The translations under genes and the position numbers were made by a program. A stretch of 64,000 bases of DNA, from positions 50,580 to 114,579 of the forward strand of contig QANY01005812.1 in assembly GCA_003255025.1 (NCBI GenBank). Direction: 5' to 3'. Within the stretch, counting starts at the first letter, position 1. Every line of letters starts with the position of its first letter. Under the pieces are notes generated by a model. That model saw only the letters and a list, made by a program, of their open reading frames with translations. It searched no databases and was not told where the DNA came from. Of this stretch, positions 40,658 through 52,585 are shown piece by piece. The stretch comes from Datisca glomerata. Taxonomy: Eukaryota; Streptophyta; Magnoliopsida; Cucurbitales; Datiscaceae.

Positions 40658-42125
40658 CTACGAGGGAGAAAGAGAGAAAGAGATTAGAGGGAGATAGGGA
40701 GAAAGAGTGATTGAGAGAGAGAGGGAGGGATGGCGAGAGAGATAGAGGGAGAGAGAGAGGGAGAGAGAAGGAGAAAAAGGGTGAGTGCGAGAGAGACAGT
40801 GGAAGCGAGAGAGAGAGTTAGAGAGAGAGAGAGAAAGAAAGTGGAAGCGAGAGAGAGAGAGAGAGACAGAGAGAGAGAGATAGAAGGAGGGACATAGAGA
40901 GAAGGAGGGAGAGAGAGAGAGTTAGAGAGAGAGAAAGAAAGAAAGAAAGGGAGGGAGGGAGAGAGATAGAGAGAGACCAAGCGAGAGAGCGAGAGTGAGA
41001 GAGAGGAAGAGTTGGAGACATATAGAGAGAGAGAGTGTGTGTGTGTGTACTGTGAGGGAGAAAGAGAGAGAGAGGGGGGACAGAGAAACAAAAAGTGAGA
41101 GAAAGTGTGTGAGAGTGCAAAGGAAAAGGGCGAGAGAAAGAGAGAGAGGGAGAGAGTGAGACAGAGAGAGACACACAGAGAGACATAGAGAGAGAGACAC
41201 AGAGAGACATAGAGAGAGATAAGGTGGGCAGGAGGGAGGGATAGAGGGCGAGTGAGATAGAGGGGGAGAGGAGAGAGAGAGGGAGAAAGAGGGTGAGAGT
41301 GCGAGGGAGAAAGATAGATAGATAAATAGAGAGTGGGAGAGAGTGAGAGAGAGAGAGGAAGAGATGGGAGACATAGAGAGAAAAGGAGGAAGAGTTGGAG
41401 ACATAGAGAGAGAGAGAGAGTGAAAGTGCAAGGGATAAAGAGAAAGAGAGAGAGAGAGAGAGAGGGAGGGAAAGAGAGGGGGAGAGTGCGAGGAAGAAAA
41501 TAGATAGATGGAAAGATACATAGATAGATAGAGAGAGACAATGTGTGTATGTGTGTGTGTGTGAAAGAGAGAGAGAGAAAGTAGGATAGAGAAGAGAGTG
41601 AGAGTGGAGGAGAATGATAAATATAGACAGATAGATAGATAGATATAGAGATAGAGAGAGAAATAGAGAGAGAGAGAGGTGGGGAGAGAGAGATAGGGAG
41701 AGTGAGAGGGAGAGAGAGAGTGAGAGAGATAGAGAGACATAGAGAGAGAGTGAGGGGAAGAGATGGAGACATAGAGAGTGAGACAGAGAGGGCGAGGGAG
41801 AAAGGGAGAGAGCATGTGTGAGAGAGAGAGAGGAGCAGGGGAGAAAGAGAGAGAAGGAGCGACAGAGAGAGAGACAATGGGAGAGAGATATAGAGAAAAA
41901 GAGACAGAGAGAGGGGGAGAGAGGGGGAGAGAGTGAGAGAGTGAGAGAGAAAGAGAGAGAGAGGGAGAGAGAAAGAGAGACGAAGCGAGAGGGAGAGAGT
42001 TAAAGAAAGTGAGAGCGGGAGTGAGAGAGAGAGTGAGAGGGAGAAAGAAAGAGAGAGAGAGGGATAGAGAGACAGAAAGTGAGAGAGAAAGAGAGAGTGA
42101 GTGAGAGTACGATGGAAAAGAGCGA
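39822..42125 (+). repeat. kilobase higher-order repeat, copy A
   Basis: The order of markers matches 42,930-45,165 with offsets of 3,032-3,108 bp: agaacactagagagtgaaga near 40,097, attgatagaaag at 40,279, accaagagagaaagagaaag at 40,591, tgtgagggagaaag at 41,051, gaaagatacatag at 41,511, aggagcaggggagaaag at 41,831, gatggaaaagagcg at 42,111. Many of these contain rare C or T, so they are useful landmarks. Confidence 0.88.
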
Positions 42126-42393
42126 GAGAAAGAGCGAGAAGGAGAGAGATTGAGAGAGAGAGAAAGGGAGAGAGAAAGGGAGAGATAGTTGGAGCGAGAC
42201 AAAGAGAGAGATCAAGAGAGAGAGAGACAGAGAGGGAGACAAAGAGGGAGATAAAGAGAGAGAGACAGAGAGAGAGGGAGTGAGAGAGAAAGTGGGGGAG
42301 AGAGAAAGAGAGATGAAGCGAGAGCGAGAGAGGGAGGGAGCGAAAGAGAGAGATAGAAAGGGAGACAAAGGGAGAGACAAAGAGAGAAAGATA

Positions 42394-42424
<31 letters not shown>

Positions 42425-42559
42425 GGAGTGAGAGAGAGAGTGAGAAAGAGATAAAGAGAGATGAAGTGAGAGGGACAGAGTTAAAGAAAGAGAGAGTGAG
42501 TGAGAGAGAGAGAGAGTGCGATGGCGAAAGAGAGAGAGGCGGGGGGGGGGGGGNGGGGG

Positions 42560-43110
42560 GGGGGGGGGGATAAAGAGACAGAAAGTGAGAGAGAGAGAGA
42601 GTGTGTGTGTGTGCGAGGGAAGAGAGCGAGAAAGAGAGAGAGTGAGAGAGAGGGAGAATGAGCGTGAAAGTGTGAGTGGGAAAGATAGATAAATAGATAG
42701 ATAAATAGAGAGAGAGAAAGAGAGTGGGAGAGAGTGAGAGAAAGTGAGAGGAAGAGATGGAGGCATAGAGAGAGAGAGGAAGAGTTCGAGACAGAGAGAG
42801 AGTGAGAGCGCGAGGGAGAGAGAGTGCGAGGGCGAAAGAGAGAGAGGCGGGGGGATAAAGAGACAGAAAGTGAGAGAGAGTGTGTGTGTGTGCGAGGGAA
42901 GAGAGCGAGAAAGAGAGAGAGTGAGAGAGAGAGGGAGGATGAGGGTGAAAGTGTGAGGGGGAAAGATAGATAAATAGATAGATAAATAGAGAGAGAGAGT
43001 GGGAGAGAGTGAGAGAAAGTGAGAGGAAGAGATGGAGGCATAGAGAGAGAGAGAGAGAGGAAGAGTTCGAGACAGAGAGAGAGTGAGAGCGCGAGGGAGA
43101 GAGAGAGTGA
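42560..43110 (+). repeat. ~283-bp tandem duplication at a poly-G run
   Basis: ggcgggggataaagagacag, then agagtgtgtgtgtgtgcgag, then gggaaagatagataaataga, occurs around 42,560-42,720 and again around 42,845-42,995. A run of about 30 G with one N lies at the left edge (42,540-42,569). Copy A of the higher-order repeat has only one version of this block, so the duplication is private to copy B. Confidence 0.85.
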
Positions 43111-45165
43111 GAGAGAGAGAGAGAATGTGAGAGAGAAAGAGAGAGAGAGATGGAGGCAGGGAGGGAGGGAGGGAAGGAGAGAGAGAATGGGGAAGAAAGA
43201 ACACTAGAGAGTGAAGAAGAGCGAGAGAGAGGGAGCAAAGAAAGTGCAAGAGAGAGATAGAGGGAGGCAGGCAGGGAGGGAGGGAGAGAGAGGGAGAGGG
43301 AGAATGAGATAGATAGAGAGAGAAAGAGAGAGGAGGGGAGAGAAAGTGAGGGCGAGAGGCCGACGGAGAAAATAGATTGATGGAAAGATAGGTAGATAGA
43401 TAGATAGAGAGAGAGAGAAAGTGAGAGAAGGAGAGAGGGATATATAGAGAGAGTGAGAGAGAGAGAGAAACAGAGTGAGAGTGAGAGAGAGAGAGAAGAA
43501 GTGAGTGAGAGAGATGGAGAGATAGATAGATAAATGGATATATAGATAGAGAGAGAGAGGGAGAGAGAGGGATAGAGAGAGAGTGAGAAAGAGAGCGAGA
43601 GAGAGGGAGAGAGAAAGAGAGAGTGAGTTAGAGAGTGTGAAAGACAGACAGAGAGGGAGAGAGGGTGGGAGCGAGAGAGACAGAGGGACCAAGAGAGAAA
43701 GAGAAAGAGTGAGTGTGTATATGTGTGTGTGTGAGAGAGAGAGAGAGACTACGAGGGAGAAAGAGAGAGAGAAAGGAGAGAGAGATAGGGAGAAAGAGTG
43801 AGTGAGAGAGAGAGGGAGGGATGGCGAGAGAGATAGAGGGAGAGAGAGAGAGGGAGAGATAAGGAGAAAAATAGTGAGTGCGAGAGAAACAGAGAGAGAG
43901 AGAAAGTGAGAGAGAGAGAAAGAGAGTGGAAGCGAGAGAGAGAGAGACAGAGAGAGATAGAAGGAGGGACAGAGAGAGAAGGAAGGAGAGAGAGAGAGAA
44001 AGAGACAGAGAGAGTTAGAGAGAGAAAGAAAGAAAGAGAGGGAGGGAGGGAGAGAGATAGAGAGAGAAAAAACGAATTGCGATAGTGAGATAGAGGAAGA
44101 GTTGGAGACATAGAGAGAGAGTGTGTATGTGTATTGTGAGGGAGAAAGAGAGAGAGGGGGACAGAGAAACAAAAAGTGAGAGAGAGTGTGTGAGAGCGCA
44201 AAGGAAAAGAGTGAGAGAAAGAGAGAGAGGGAGAGAGGGAGAAAGAGTGAGACAGAGAGAGACACACAGAGAGACATAGAGAGAGATAAGGTGGGCGGGA
44301 GGGAGGGATGGAGGGCGAGAGAGAAAGAGGGGGAGAGGAGAGAGAGGGAGAAGAGGGCGAGAGTGCGAGGGAGAAAGATAGATAAATAGAGAGTGGGAGA
44401 GAGTGAGAGAGAGGAAGAGATGGGAGACATAGAGAGAGAGTGTGTGAGAGTGCAAGGGATAAAGAGAGAGGGAGAGAGAATGTGATAGAGAGAGAGGGAG
44501 GGAAAGAGAGGGGGAGAGTGCGAGGAAGAAAATAGATAGATGGAAAGATACATAGATAGATATATATAGAGAGAGAGACAATGTGTGTATGTGGGTGTGT
44601 GAAAGAGAGAGAGAGAAAGTAGGAGAGAGAAGAGAGTGAGAGTGGAGGAGAATGATATATATAGACAGCTAGATAGATAGATATAGAGATGGAGTGAGAA
44701 ATAGAGAGAGAGAGGTAGGGAGAGAGATAGGGAGAGTGAGAGGGAGAGAGAGTGAGAGAGATAGAGAGACATAGAGAGAGATAGAGACATCGAGAGAGAG
44801 TGAGGGGAAGAGATGGAGACATAGAGAGTGAGACATAGAGGGCGAGGGAGAAAGAGAGAGAGCATGTGAGAGAGAAATAGAGGAGCAGGGGAGAAAGAGA
44901 GAGAAGGAGCGACAGAGAGAGAGACAGAGGGAGAGAGATAGAGAGAGAAAGAGATAGAGATAGGGGGAGAGAGGGGAGAGAGTGAGAGAGTGAGAGAGAA
45001 AGAGAGAGAGAGGGAGAGAGAAAGAGAGACGAAGCAAGAGGGAGAGAGTTAAAGAAAGTGAGAGCGGGAGTGAGAGAGAGTGAGAGGGAGAAAGAAAGAG
45101 AGAGGGAGGGATAGAGAGACAGAAAGTGAGAGAGAAAGAGAGTGAGTGAGAGTACGATGGAAAAG
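42930..45165 (+). repeat. kilobase higher-order repeat, copy B
   Basis: The markers of copy A recur in the same order: agaacactagagagtgaaga near 43,199, attgatggaaag at 43,376, accaagagagaaag at 43,688, tgtgagggagaaag at 44,135, gaaagatacatag at 44,543, aggagcaggggagaaag at 44,881, gatggaaaagagcg at 45,156. Offsets shrink from about 3,105 to about 3,032-3,050, through indels in the GA runs between markers. Confidence 0.88.
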
Positions 45166-48100
45166 AGCGCGAGAAAGAGAGAGAAAGAGAGGGAGAGAGA
45201 AAGGGAGAGAGAGTTGGAACGAGACAAAGAGAGAGATAAAGAGAGAGAGAAAGAGAGGGAGACAAAGAGAGAGATAAAGAGAGAGAGAGACAGAGAGAGA
45301 GGGAGTGAGAGAGAAAGTGGGGGAGAGAGAAAGAGAGACGAAACGAGAGGGAGAGAGTTAAAGAAAGGGAGAGAGGGAGTGAGAGAGAGAGAGTGTGTGT
45401 GTGAGGGCGAAAGAGAGAGAGACAGAAAGTGAGAGAGGGAGAGTGTGTGTGAGGGAAAAGAGCGAGCGAAAGAGAGGCCAGGAGAGAGAGGGAGAGAGAG
45501 AATGAGGGTGAGAGTGCGAGGGGGAAAGATAGAAAAATGGATAGATAAATAGAGAGAGAGTGGGAGAGAGTGAGAGAGAGAGAGGAAGATATGGAGACAT
45601 AGAGAGAGAGGAAGAGTTGGAAACAGAGAGAGAGAGAGCGCGAGGGAGAAAGACGGAGAGAGAGAAAGAAAGAGAGAGAGAAAGAGAGAAGTTAGAGAGA
45701 AAGAGAGAGGCGTGTGAGAGAGAGAGGGATGGAGGGAGGGTGAGAGAGAGATAGAGAACGGGGGGAAGAAAGAGCGAGAGCGAGTGAAAAGGAGTGACAA
45801 AGAGAGAGAGCGGGGGGAAAAAAGTGCGAGAGGGAGAGAGCGAGGGAGAGGGAGATAGATAGATTGAGAGAGAGAGAAGAGGGGAGGGAAAGTGAGGGCG
45901 AGAGTGCGTGGGAGAAAAATAGATTGATGGAAAGATAGATAGATAAATAGATGGATAGATAGAGAGAGAGGGGGGAGAGAGATAGAGACAGAGATAAAGA
46001 GAGAGAAGAAGTGATTGAGAGAGATAGAGAGATAAATAGGTAGATTGATGGATATATAGATAGATAGAGAGAGAGAGTGAGTGAGAGAGAGGGAGAGAGG
46101 GATAGAGAGACAGAAAAAGAGACAGAGACAGCGAGAGAGAGACACATAGAGTGAGAGGAAGAGATAGTAAGATATGAAGAGAGACAGAGACAGAGAGGGA
46201 GAGAGAGAGATATAGAGTTAGATAGAGGGAGAGTGAGAGAGAGGGAGGGATAAAAAAAGATATAGAGGGAGACAGAGAGAGAGAGAGACAAAGAGAGAGA
46301 GAGGGAGGGCGAGAGGGAGGGCGGGAGGGAGGGAGGGAGGGGGAGAAAGTGGGAGAAAGTGAGATAGAGAGAGAGAGGAGAGAGAGAGGGAGATAGAGGG
46401 AGAGAGTGAGAGGGAGAGAGTGAGAGGAAGAAAGATAGATAGACAGATAGATAAATAGAGAGAGTGGGGGGAGAGAGAGAGGAAGAGATTGAGCCATAGA
46501 GAGAGAGGAATAGTTGGAGACATAGAGAGAGAGAGTGAGAGGATGAGGAACAAAAAGAGAGATAGAGAGAGGGAGAGAGAGAGGTGCGAGAGAGAGAGAG
46601 AGAGAGAGAGAGAGTTGGAGACATAGGGAGAGAGAGAGGAAGAGATAGAGATAGAGAGAGAGAGGAAGAGATGGAGACATAGAGAGAGTGAGAGCACAAG
46701 GAAGAAAGAGAGAGAGAGAGAGAGAAGGAGAAAGAGAGAGGGAGATTGTGAGGAAGAAAATAGATAGATGGAAATATACGTAGATAGATATAGAGAGATA
46801 GAGAGAGGTGGGAGAGAGAAGAGAGAGAGAAGGAGAGAGAAGGGGAGATAAGAGAGTGAGAGTGGAGAGAGAAGAGAGTGAGAGTGGAGGAGAATGATAT
46901 ATATTGACAGATAGTTAGATAGATATAGAGAGAGAGAGGTGGGGAAAGAGAGAGGGCGAGAGAGAGAGAGTGAGAGAGATAGAGAGACATAGAGAGAGAG
47001 ATAGAGACGTAGAAATAGAGAGAGTGGGGAAAGAGATGGAGACGGAGAGAGTGAGAGAGAGATGGCGAGGGAGAAAGAGAGAGAGAATGTGAGAGAGAGA
47101 GAGGAGCAGGAGAGAAAGAGAGAGAAGGAACGATAGAGAGAGGGGGAGAGAGAGAGAGAAAAAGACAGAGAGAGAGATATAGAGGGAGACAGAGAGAGTG
47201 AGAGAGTGGGAGGAAGAAAAAAGAGTTATAGAGGGAGACAGAGAGAGAGAGAGAGGGCGAGAAAGTGAGAGTGAGAGAGATAGAGAGACATAGAGAGAGA
47301 GATAGAGACGTAGAGATAGAGAGAGTGGGGGAAGAGATGGAGACAGAGAGAGTGAGAGAGAGGGCGAGGGAGAAAGAGAGAGAGAATGTGAGAGAGAGAG
47401 AGAGAGAGAGAGAGAGGAGCAAGAGAGAAAAAGAGAGAGAAGGAGCAATAGAGAGAGGGGGAGAGAGATAGAGAGAGAAGGAGACCGAGAGAGGGAGAGA
47501 GAGAGATATAGAGTTAGAGGGAGTGAGAGAGAAAGAGAGAGAGGGAGAGAGAAAGATAGAGGAAGCGAGAGGGAGAGAGTTAAAGAAAGTTAGAGCGGGA
47601 GTGAGAGAGAGAGTGTTAGGGGGAGGGAGGGAGAGAGAGAGTGATAGAGAGAGGGATAGAGAGATAGAGAGTGAGAGAAAGAGAAAGAGAGTGAGAGTAC
47701 GACGGAAAAGAGCGAGAGAAGGAGGGAGAAAGAGAGAGAAGAGAGAAAAGGAGAGAGAGTGGGAGCAAGAGAGAGGTAGGGAGAGAGAGAGAGATAGAGA
47801 GGGAGACAAAGAGAGACAAAGGGCGAGAGAGAAAGAGAAAGGGAGAGAGGGAGTGAGAGAGGGAGTGAGAGAGGGAGTGAGAGAGAGTGAGGGAGAGAGA
47901 AAGAGAGACGAAGGGAGTGGGAGAGAGTTAAAGAAAGAGAGAGAGGGAGTGAGAGAGAGAGATAGTGCGAGGCCGAAAGAGAGAGAGAGGGGGATAGAGA
48001 GACAGAAAGTGAGAGAGAGAGAGTGAGTGCAAGGGAAAAGAGCGAGAGAAAGAAAGAGAGTGAGAGAGAGAGAGGGAGAATGGTGGCGAGAGTGCGAGAG

Positions 48101-48808
48101 GGAAAGATAGATAAATGGATAGATAGATAAAGAAAGTGGGAGAGAATGAGAGAGAGAGGAAGAGATGGAGACATAGAGAGAGAGAGGAAGAGTTGGAGAC
48201 AGAGAGAGAGTGAGAGCGCGAGGGAGAAACAGAGAGAGAGAGAGAGAATGTGAGAGAGAGAGAGGTGCGAGAGAGGGAGAGAGATGAAGGCAGGGAGGGA
48301 GGGTGGGAGAGAGACATGGAGAGAGACCGGGGAGAAGAAAGAGCGAGAGAGAGTGAAAAGGAACCACATAGAGAGAGAGAGGGAGGCAGGGAGGGAGGGA
48401 GGGAGACAGAGAGGAAGATGAAGAAGCAGATAGATAGAGAGAGAGAGGGGAGGGGTAGGAAAGTGAAGGCGAGAGGGTGAGAGGGCGAGGGAGCAAATAG
48501 ATTGATGGAAAGATAGGTAGATGGATAGATAAATAGAGAGAGGGGGAAGAGAGAGATAGAGATAGAGTGAGAGATAGAGCGAGAAGAAGTGAGTTAGAGA
48601 GATAGAGAGATAAATAGATAAATAGATGGATATAAAGATAGAGAGAAAGAATGAGAGAGAGAGAGGGAGAGAGAGGGATGGAGAGAGAGACAAAGACATA
48701 GAGAGAGAGGGAGAGATAGAGAGAGAGGAAGAGATAGTAAGATATGAAGAGAGACAGAGACAAAGAGGGATAGAGAGAGTTAAAGTGCGAGGAGAATGAG
48801 AGATAGAC

Positions 48809-48847
<39 letters not shown>

Positions 48848-50898
48848 AAGAGGGAGTGAGAATGAGGGGGAGAGAGTGAGAGAGAAAATAGAGAGAGGGA
48901 GAGAGAAACAGAGTTGAAGCGAGAGGGAGAGAGTTAGAGAAAGTGAGAGCGGAAGTGAGAGTGAGTGCGAGGGAGAAAGAGAGAGGGAGAGAGTTAAAGA
49001 AAGAGAGAGATGGACTGAGAGAGAGTGCGAGGGTGAAAGAGAGAGAGTGCAAGGGAAAAGAGTAAGAGAAAGAGAGAGAGTGAGAGAGAGAGAGAGAGAA
49101 TGAGGGCGAGAGTGCGAGAGGGAAAGATAGATAAATAGATAGATAGATAGAGAGAGTGGGAGAGGGTGAGAGAGAGGAAGAGATGGAGACATAGAGAGAG
49201 AGGAAGAGTTGGAGACAGAGAGTGAGAGAGTGAGAGCGCAAGGGAGAAAGAGAAAGAGAGAGAGAATGTGAGAGAGAAAGAGAGAGAGAATGTGAGAGAG
49301 AAAGAGAGAGGTGCGAGAGAGAGAGATGGAGGTAAGGAGGGAGGGAGGGAGAGAGAGAGAGAGAACGGGGGGAAGAAAGAGCGAGAGAGAGTGCAAAGGA
49401 GCGACAAAGAGAGAGAGATAGGGGGAAGAAGGAGATAGATAGATAGAGAGAGAGGTGGAGGCAGGGAGGGAGGGAGGGAGAGGGAGAGGGAGATGGAGAA
49501 GGAGATAAATAGAGAGAGGGGAGGGGTGGGAAGGTGAGGGCAAGAGGGCGAGGGAGAAAATAGATTGATGGAAAGATAGGTAGATAGATATATAAGTAGA
49601 GAGAGGGAGAGAGAGAGAGGGAGAGAGAGAGATAGAGACAGAGTGAGAGAGAGTGAGAGAGAGAAGAAGTGAGTGAGAGAGATAGAGAGATAAATAGATA
49701 GATAGATGGATATAAAGATAGAGAGAGTGAGTGAGTGGGAGAGGGGGAGAAAGAGGGATAGAGATAGAGAGAGACAGTGACATAGAGAGAGAGAGAGAGG
49801 AAGAGATAGTAAGATATGAAGAGAGACAAAGAAAGAGAGGGAGAGAGAGTTAAAGTTCGAGGAGAATGAGAGATAGACAGATAGATAGATAGAGAGAGAG
49901 AAATAGAGAGAGATGTGGAGAGAGAGAAAGTGAGGGACAAAGAGAGAGAGAGAGTGAGAGAGAGAAAGGGAGAAAGAGTAGGAGCGAGAAAGGAAGAGGG
50001 AGGGACAAAACGAGAGAGATATAGAGGGAGACAGAGAGAGAGAGACAAAGAGAGAGAGAGAGGGAGGGCGAGAGAGAGAGATAGATAGGAGAGAGACAGG
50101 GATAAAGAGGGAGAGAGTGCGAGGGAGAATGATACATAGACAGATAGATTAATACAGAGTCAGAGAGAGAGGAGGAGATGGAGACATAGAGAGAGAGAGA
50201 GGAAGAGTTGGAGACATAGAGAGACAGTGGGAGTGTGAGGGAGAAAGTGAGAGACAAAGAGAGAGAATGGGAGAGACAAAGGTGCGAAAGAGAGAGAGTT
50301 GGAGGGGGAGAGAGAGAGGGATGAAGAAAGAGCGAGAAAGAGAAAGAGAGGGAGGCAAGGAAAGAGTCGGAGAAAGAGAAGGAGAGAGGGAAGAGAGGGA
50401 GAGAGAAGGAGAGAGAGAGGAAGGGAGCGAAAGGGAGGTCGAGGTAGAAAATAGAGAGAGAGAGCGGGAGAGGGAGAGGGAGAGAGAGGGTTTGTGTGTG
50501 AGTGAGTTAGAGAGAGAGAGATAGATAAATATATGGATAGTTAGGTGAGAGATAGATAGATAAATAGATAGATAGATGGATATATGGATAAATATGAGAG
50601 TGAGTGAGTGAGTGAGAGAGTGGGAGAGAGAGAGAGGGACAGAGAGAGAAAAAGAGAGAGACAGAGAGAAAAAGAGAGAGACAGAGAGATAGAGAGACAG
50701 ATAGAGAGAGAGCGAGGGAGATAGAGAGAGGGAGAGATTGTAAGATAGGAAGAGAGACAGAGACAGAGAGGGAGAGAGAGAGGGAGAGTGCGAGGAGAAT
50801 GATAGATTGACAGATAGATAGATATAGAGATAGAGAGAGAAATAGAGATAGGGAGAGAGAGCTAGGGAGAGAGAGAGAGAGAGATGGGGAGAGAGTGA

Positions 50899-50931
<33 letters not shown>

Positions 50932-52158
50932 GAAGATGGAGAGAGTAGGAGAAAGAGAGAGAGGGAGGGAGGGAGAGTAGGAGAGAGTGAGTGAAAGAGC
51001 GAAAGAGAGAGGGGGAGAGAGAGTGACAGAGAGAGAGAGAGAGATAGAGAAAGAGAGAGATAGAGAGAGACATATAGAGAGAGACATATAGAGAGAGAGG
51101 GAGAGAGAAAGAGAGGGAGGGAGAGTCGGAGGAAGAGAGATAGAGAGGTATATATATATATATAGAGAGAGAGAGAGGAAAAAGAACTAGAGAGAAGGGG
51201 AGAGAGAGGGAGAGGGAGAGAGAGGGAGGAAAAGAGGGAGGGATGAAGGGAGGAAGGGTCAGAGAGAGAGGGGGGAGGGATAGAGAATGTGAGAGAGTAA
51301 GAGAGAGGTGAGAGAGAGAGAGGGAGAGGGAGAACGGGGGAAAATGTGAGAGAGAGAGAGTGAAAAGGAGCGACAGAGAGAGAGAGGGGGGAAGAAAGTG
51401 CGAGAGAGAGAGGGAGACAGGGAGGAGGGAGAGAGAGGGAGGGAGAGAGAGGGAGAAGGAGATAGATAGAGAGAGAGAGAGAGGGAGAGAGATAGAGACA
51501 GAGTGAGCGAGAGAGAGGGAAGAAGTGAGTGAGAGAGATAGATAGATGGATATATAGATAGAAAGAGAGAGAGTGAGTGAGAGAGAGAGGGAGAGAGAGA
51601 GACAGAAAGAGAGACATAGACATATGGAGAGAGATAGGAGGAGTAAGATATGAAGAGAGACAGTGACAGAGAGGGAGAGAGAGAGAATGAAAGTGCGAGG
51701 AGAGTGAGTGATAGACAAATAGATAGAGAGAGAGGGAGAGAAAAACAGAGAGAGAGATGCGGAGAGAGAGACAGTGAGGGACAAAGAGAGAGTGAGAGTG
51801 AGAGAGAGAAAGGGAAAAAGAGTAGGAGTGAGAGAGGGAGGGGGAGTGAGACAGAGAGAGAGACAAGGAGAGAGAGAGGGCGAAAGGGTGGGATGGAGGG
51901 TGAGACAGAGAGAGAGAGAGAGGGAGAAAGGGGGAGAGAGTCCAAGAGAGAAAGATAGATAAATAGAGAGAGAGATACAAAGAGAGAAAGGGAGAGAGTG
52001 AGAGAGTGAGAGTGAGAGAGGAAGAGATGGAGACATAGAGAGACAGAGAGAAAGAGGAAAAGTTGGAGACATAAAGAGAGAGAGTGGGAGCTTGAGGGAG
52101 AAAGAGAGACAGAGAGAGAGGGAGTGGGAGAGAGAGACATAGCCAGTAAATGAGAAAG

Positions 52159-52182
52159 ATATATATATATATATATATATAT
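52159..52182 (+). repeat. (TA)n block inside the purine tract
   Basis: A run of alternating A and T after gagaaagat and before ggatagatggg. Similar shorter blocks are near 51,150, 52,674, 53,622, 54,188, 54,847, 55,050, 55,963, 57,140 and 60,030. Confidence 0.9.
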
Positions 52183-52547
52183 GGATAGATGGGTGAGAGA
52201 GATAGGTTGATAGATAGATAGATAGATAGATTGATATATAGATAGAGAAAGAGAGTGAGTGAGTTAGAGAGTGGGAGAGGGAGAGAGAGGGATAGAGAGA
52301 GAAAGAGAGACAAAGATAGAGACATAGAGAGAGATACAAAGAGAGCGAGGGAGATAGAGAGAGGGAGAGATAGTGAGATAGGAAGAGAGACAGAGACAGA
52401 CAGAGAGAGGGAGAGAGAGAGAGTGCGAGGAGAATTATAGATTGACAGATAGATAGATATGGAGATAGAGAGAAATAAAAATAGGGAGAGAGAGATGGGG
52501 AGAGAGTGAGAGTGTGTGTGTCTAAGAGAGAGAAGGAGTGAGAGAGA

Positions 52548-52585
<38 letters not shown>

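Noticed and set aside
45692..49783. Minus-strand open frame of 1363 codons, rich in Ser, Leu and Pro (also 902, 937, 1309 and 850-codon frames in the same tract)
   Set aside because: CT-repeat DNA translates as Ser-Leu (SLSLSP) in every frame and seldom creates stop codons, so long frames arise by composition alone. They overlap each other in all three frames and show no domain or codon signal.
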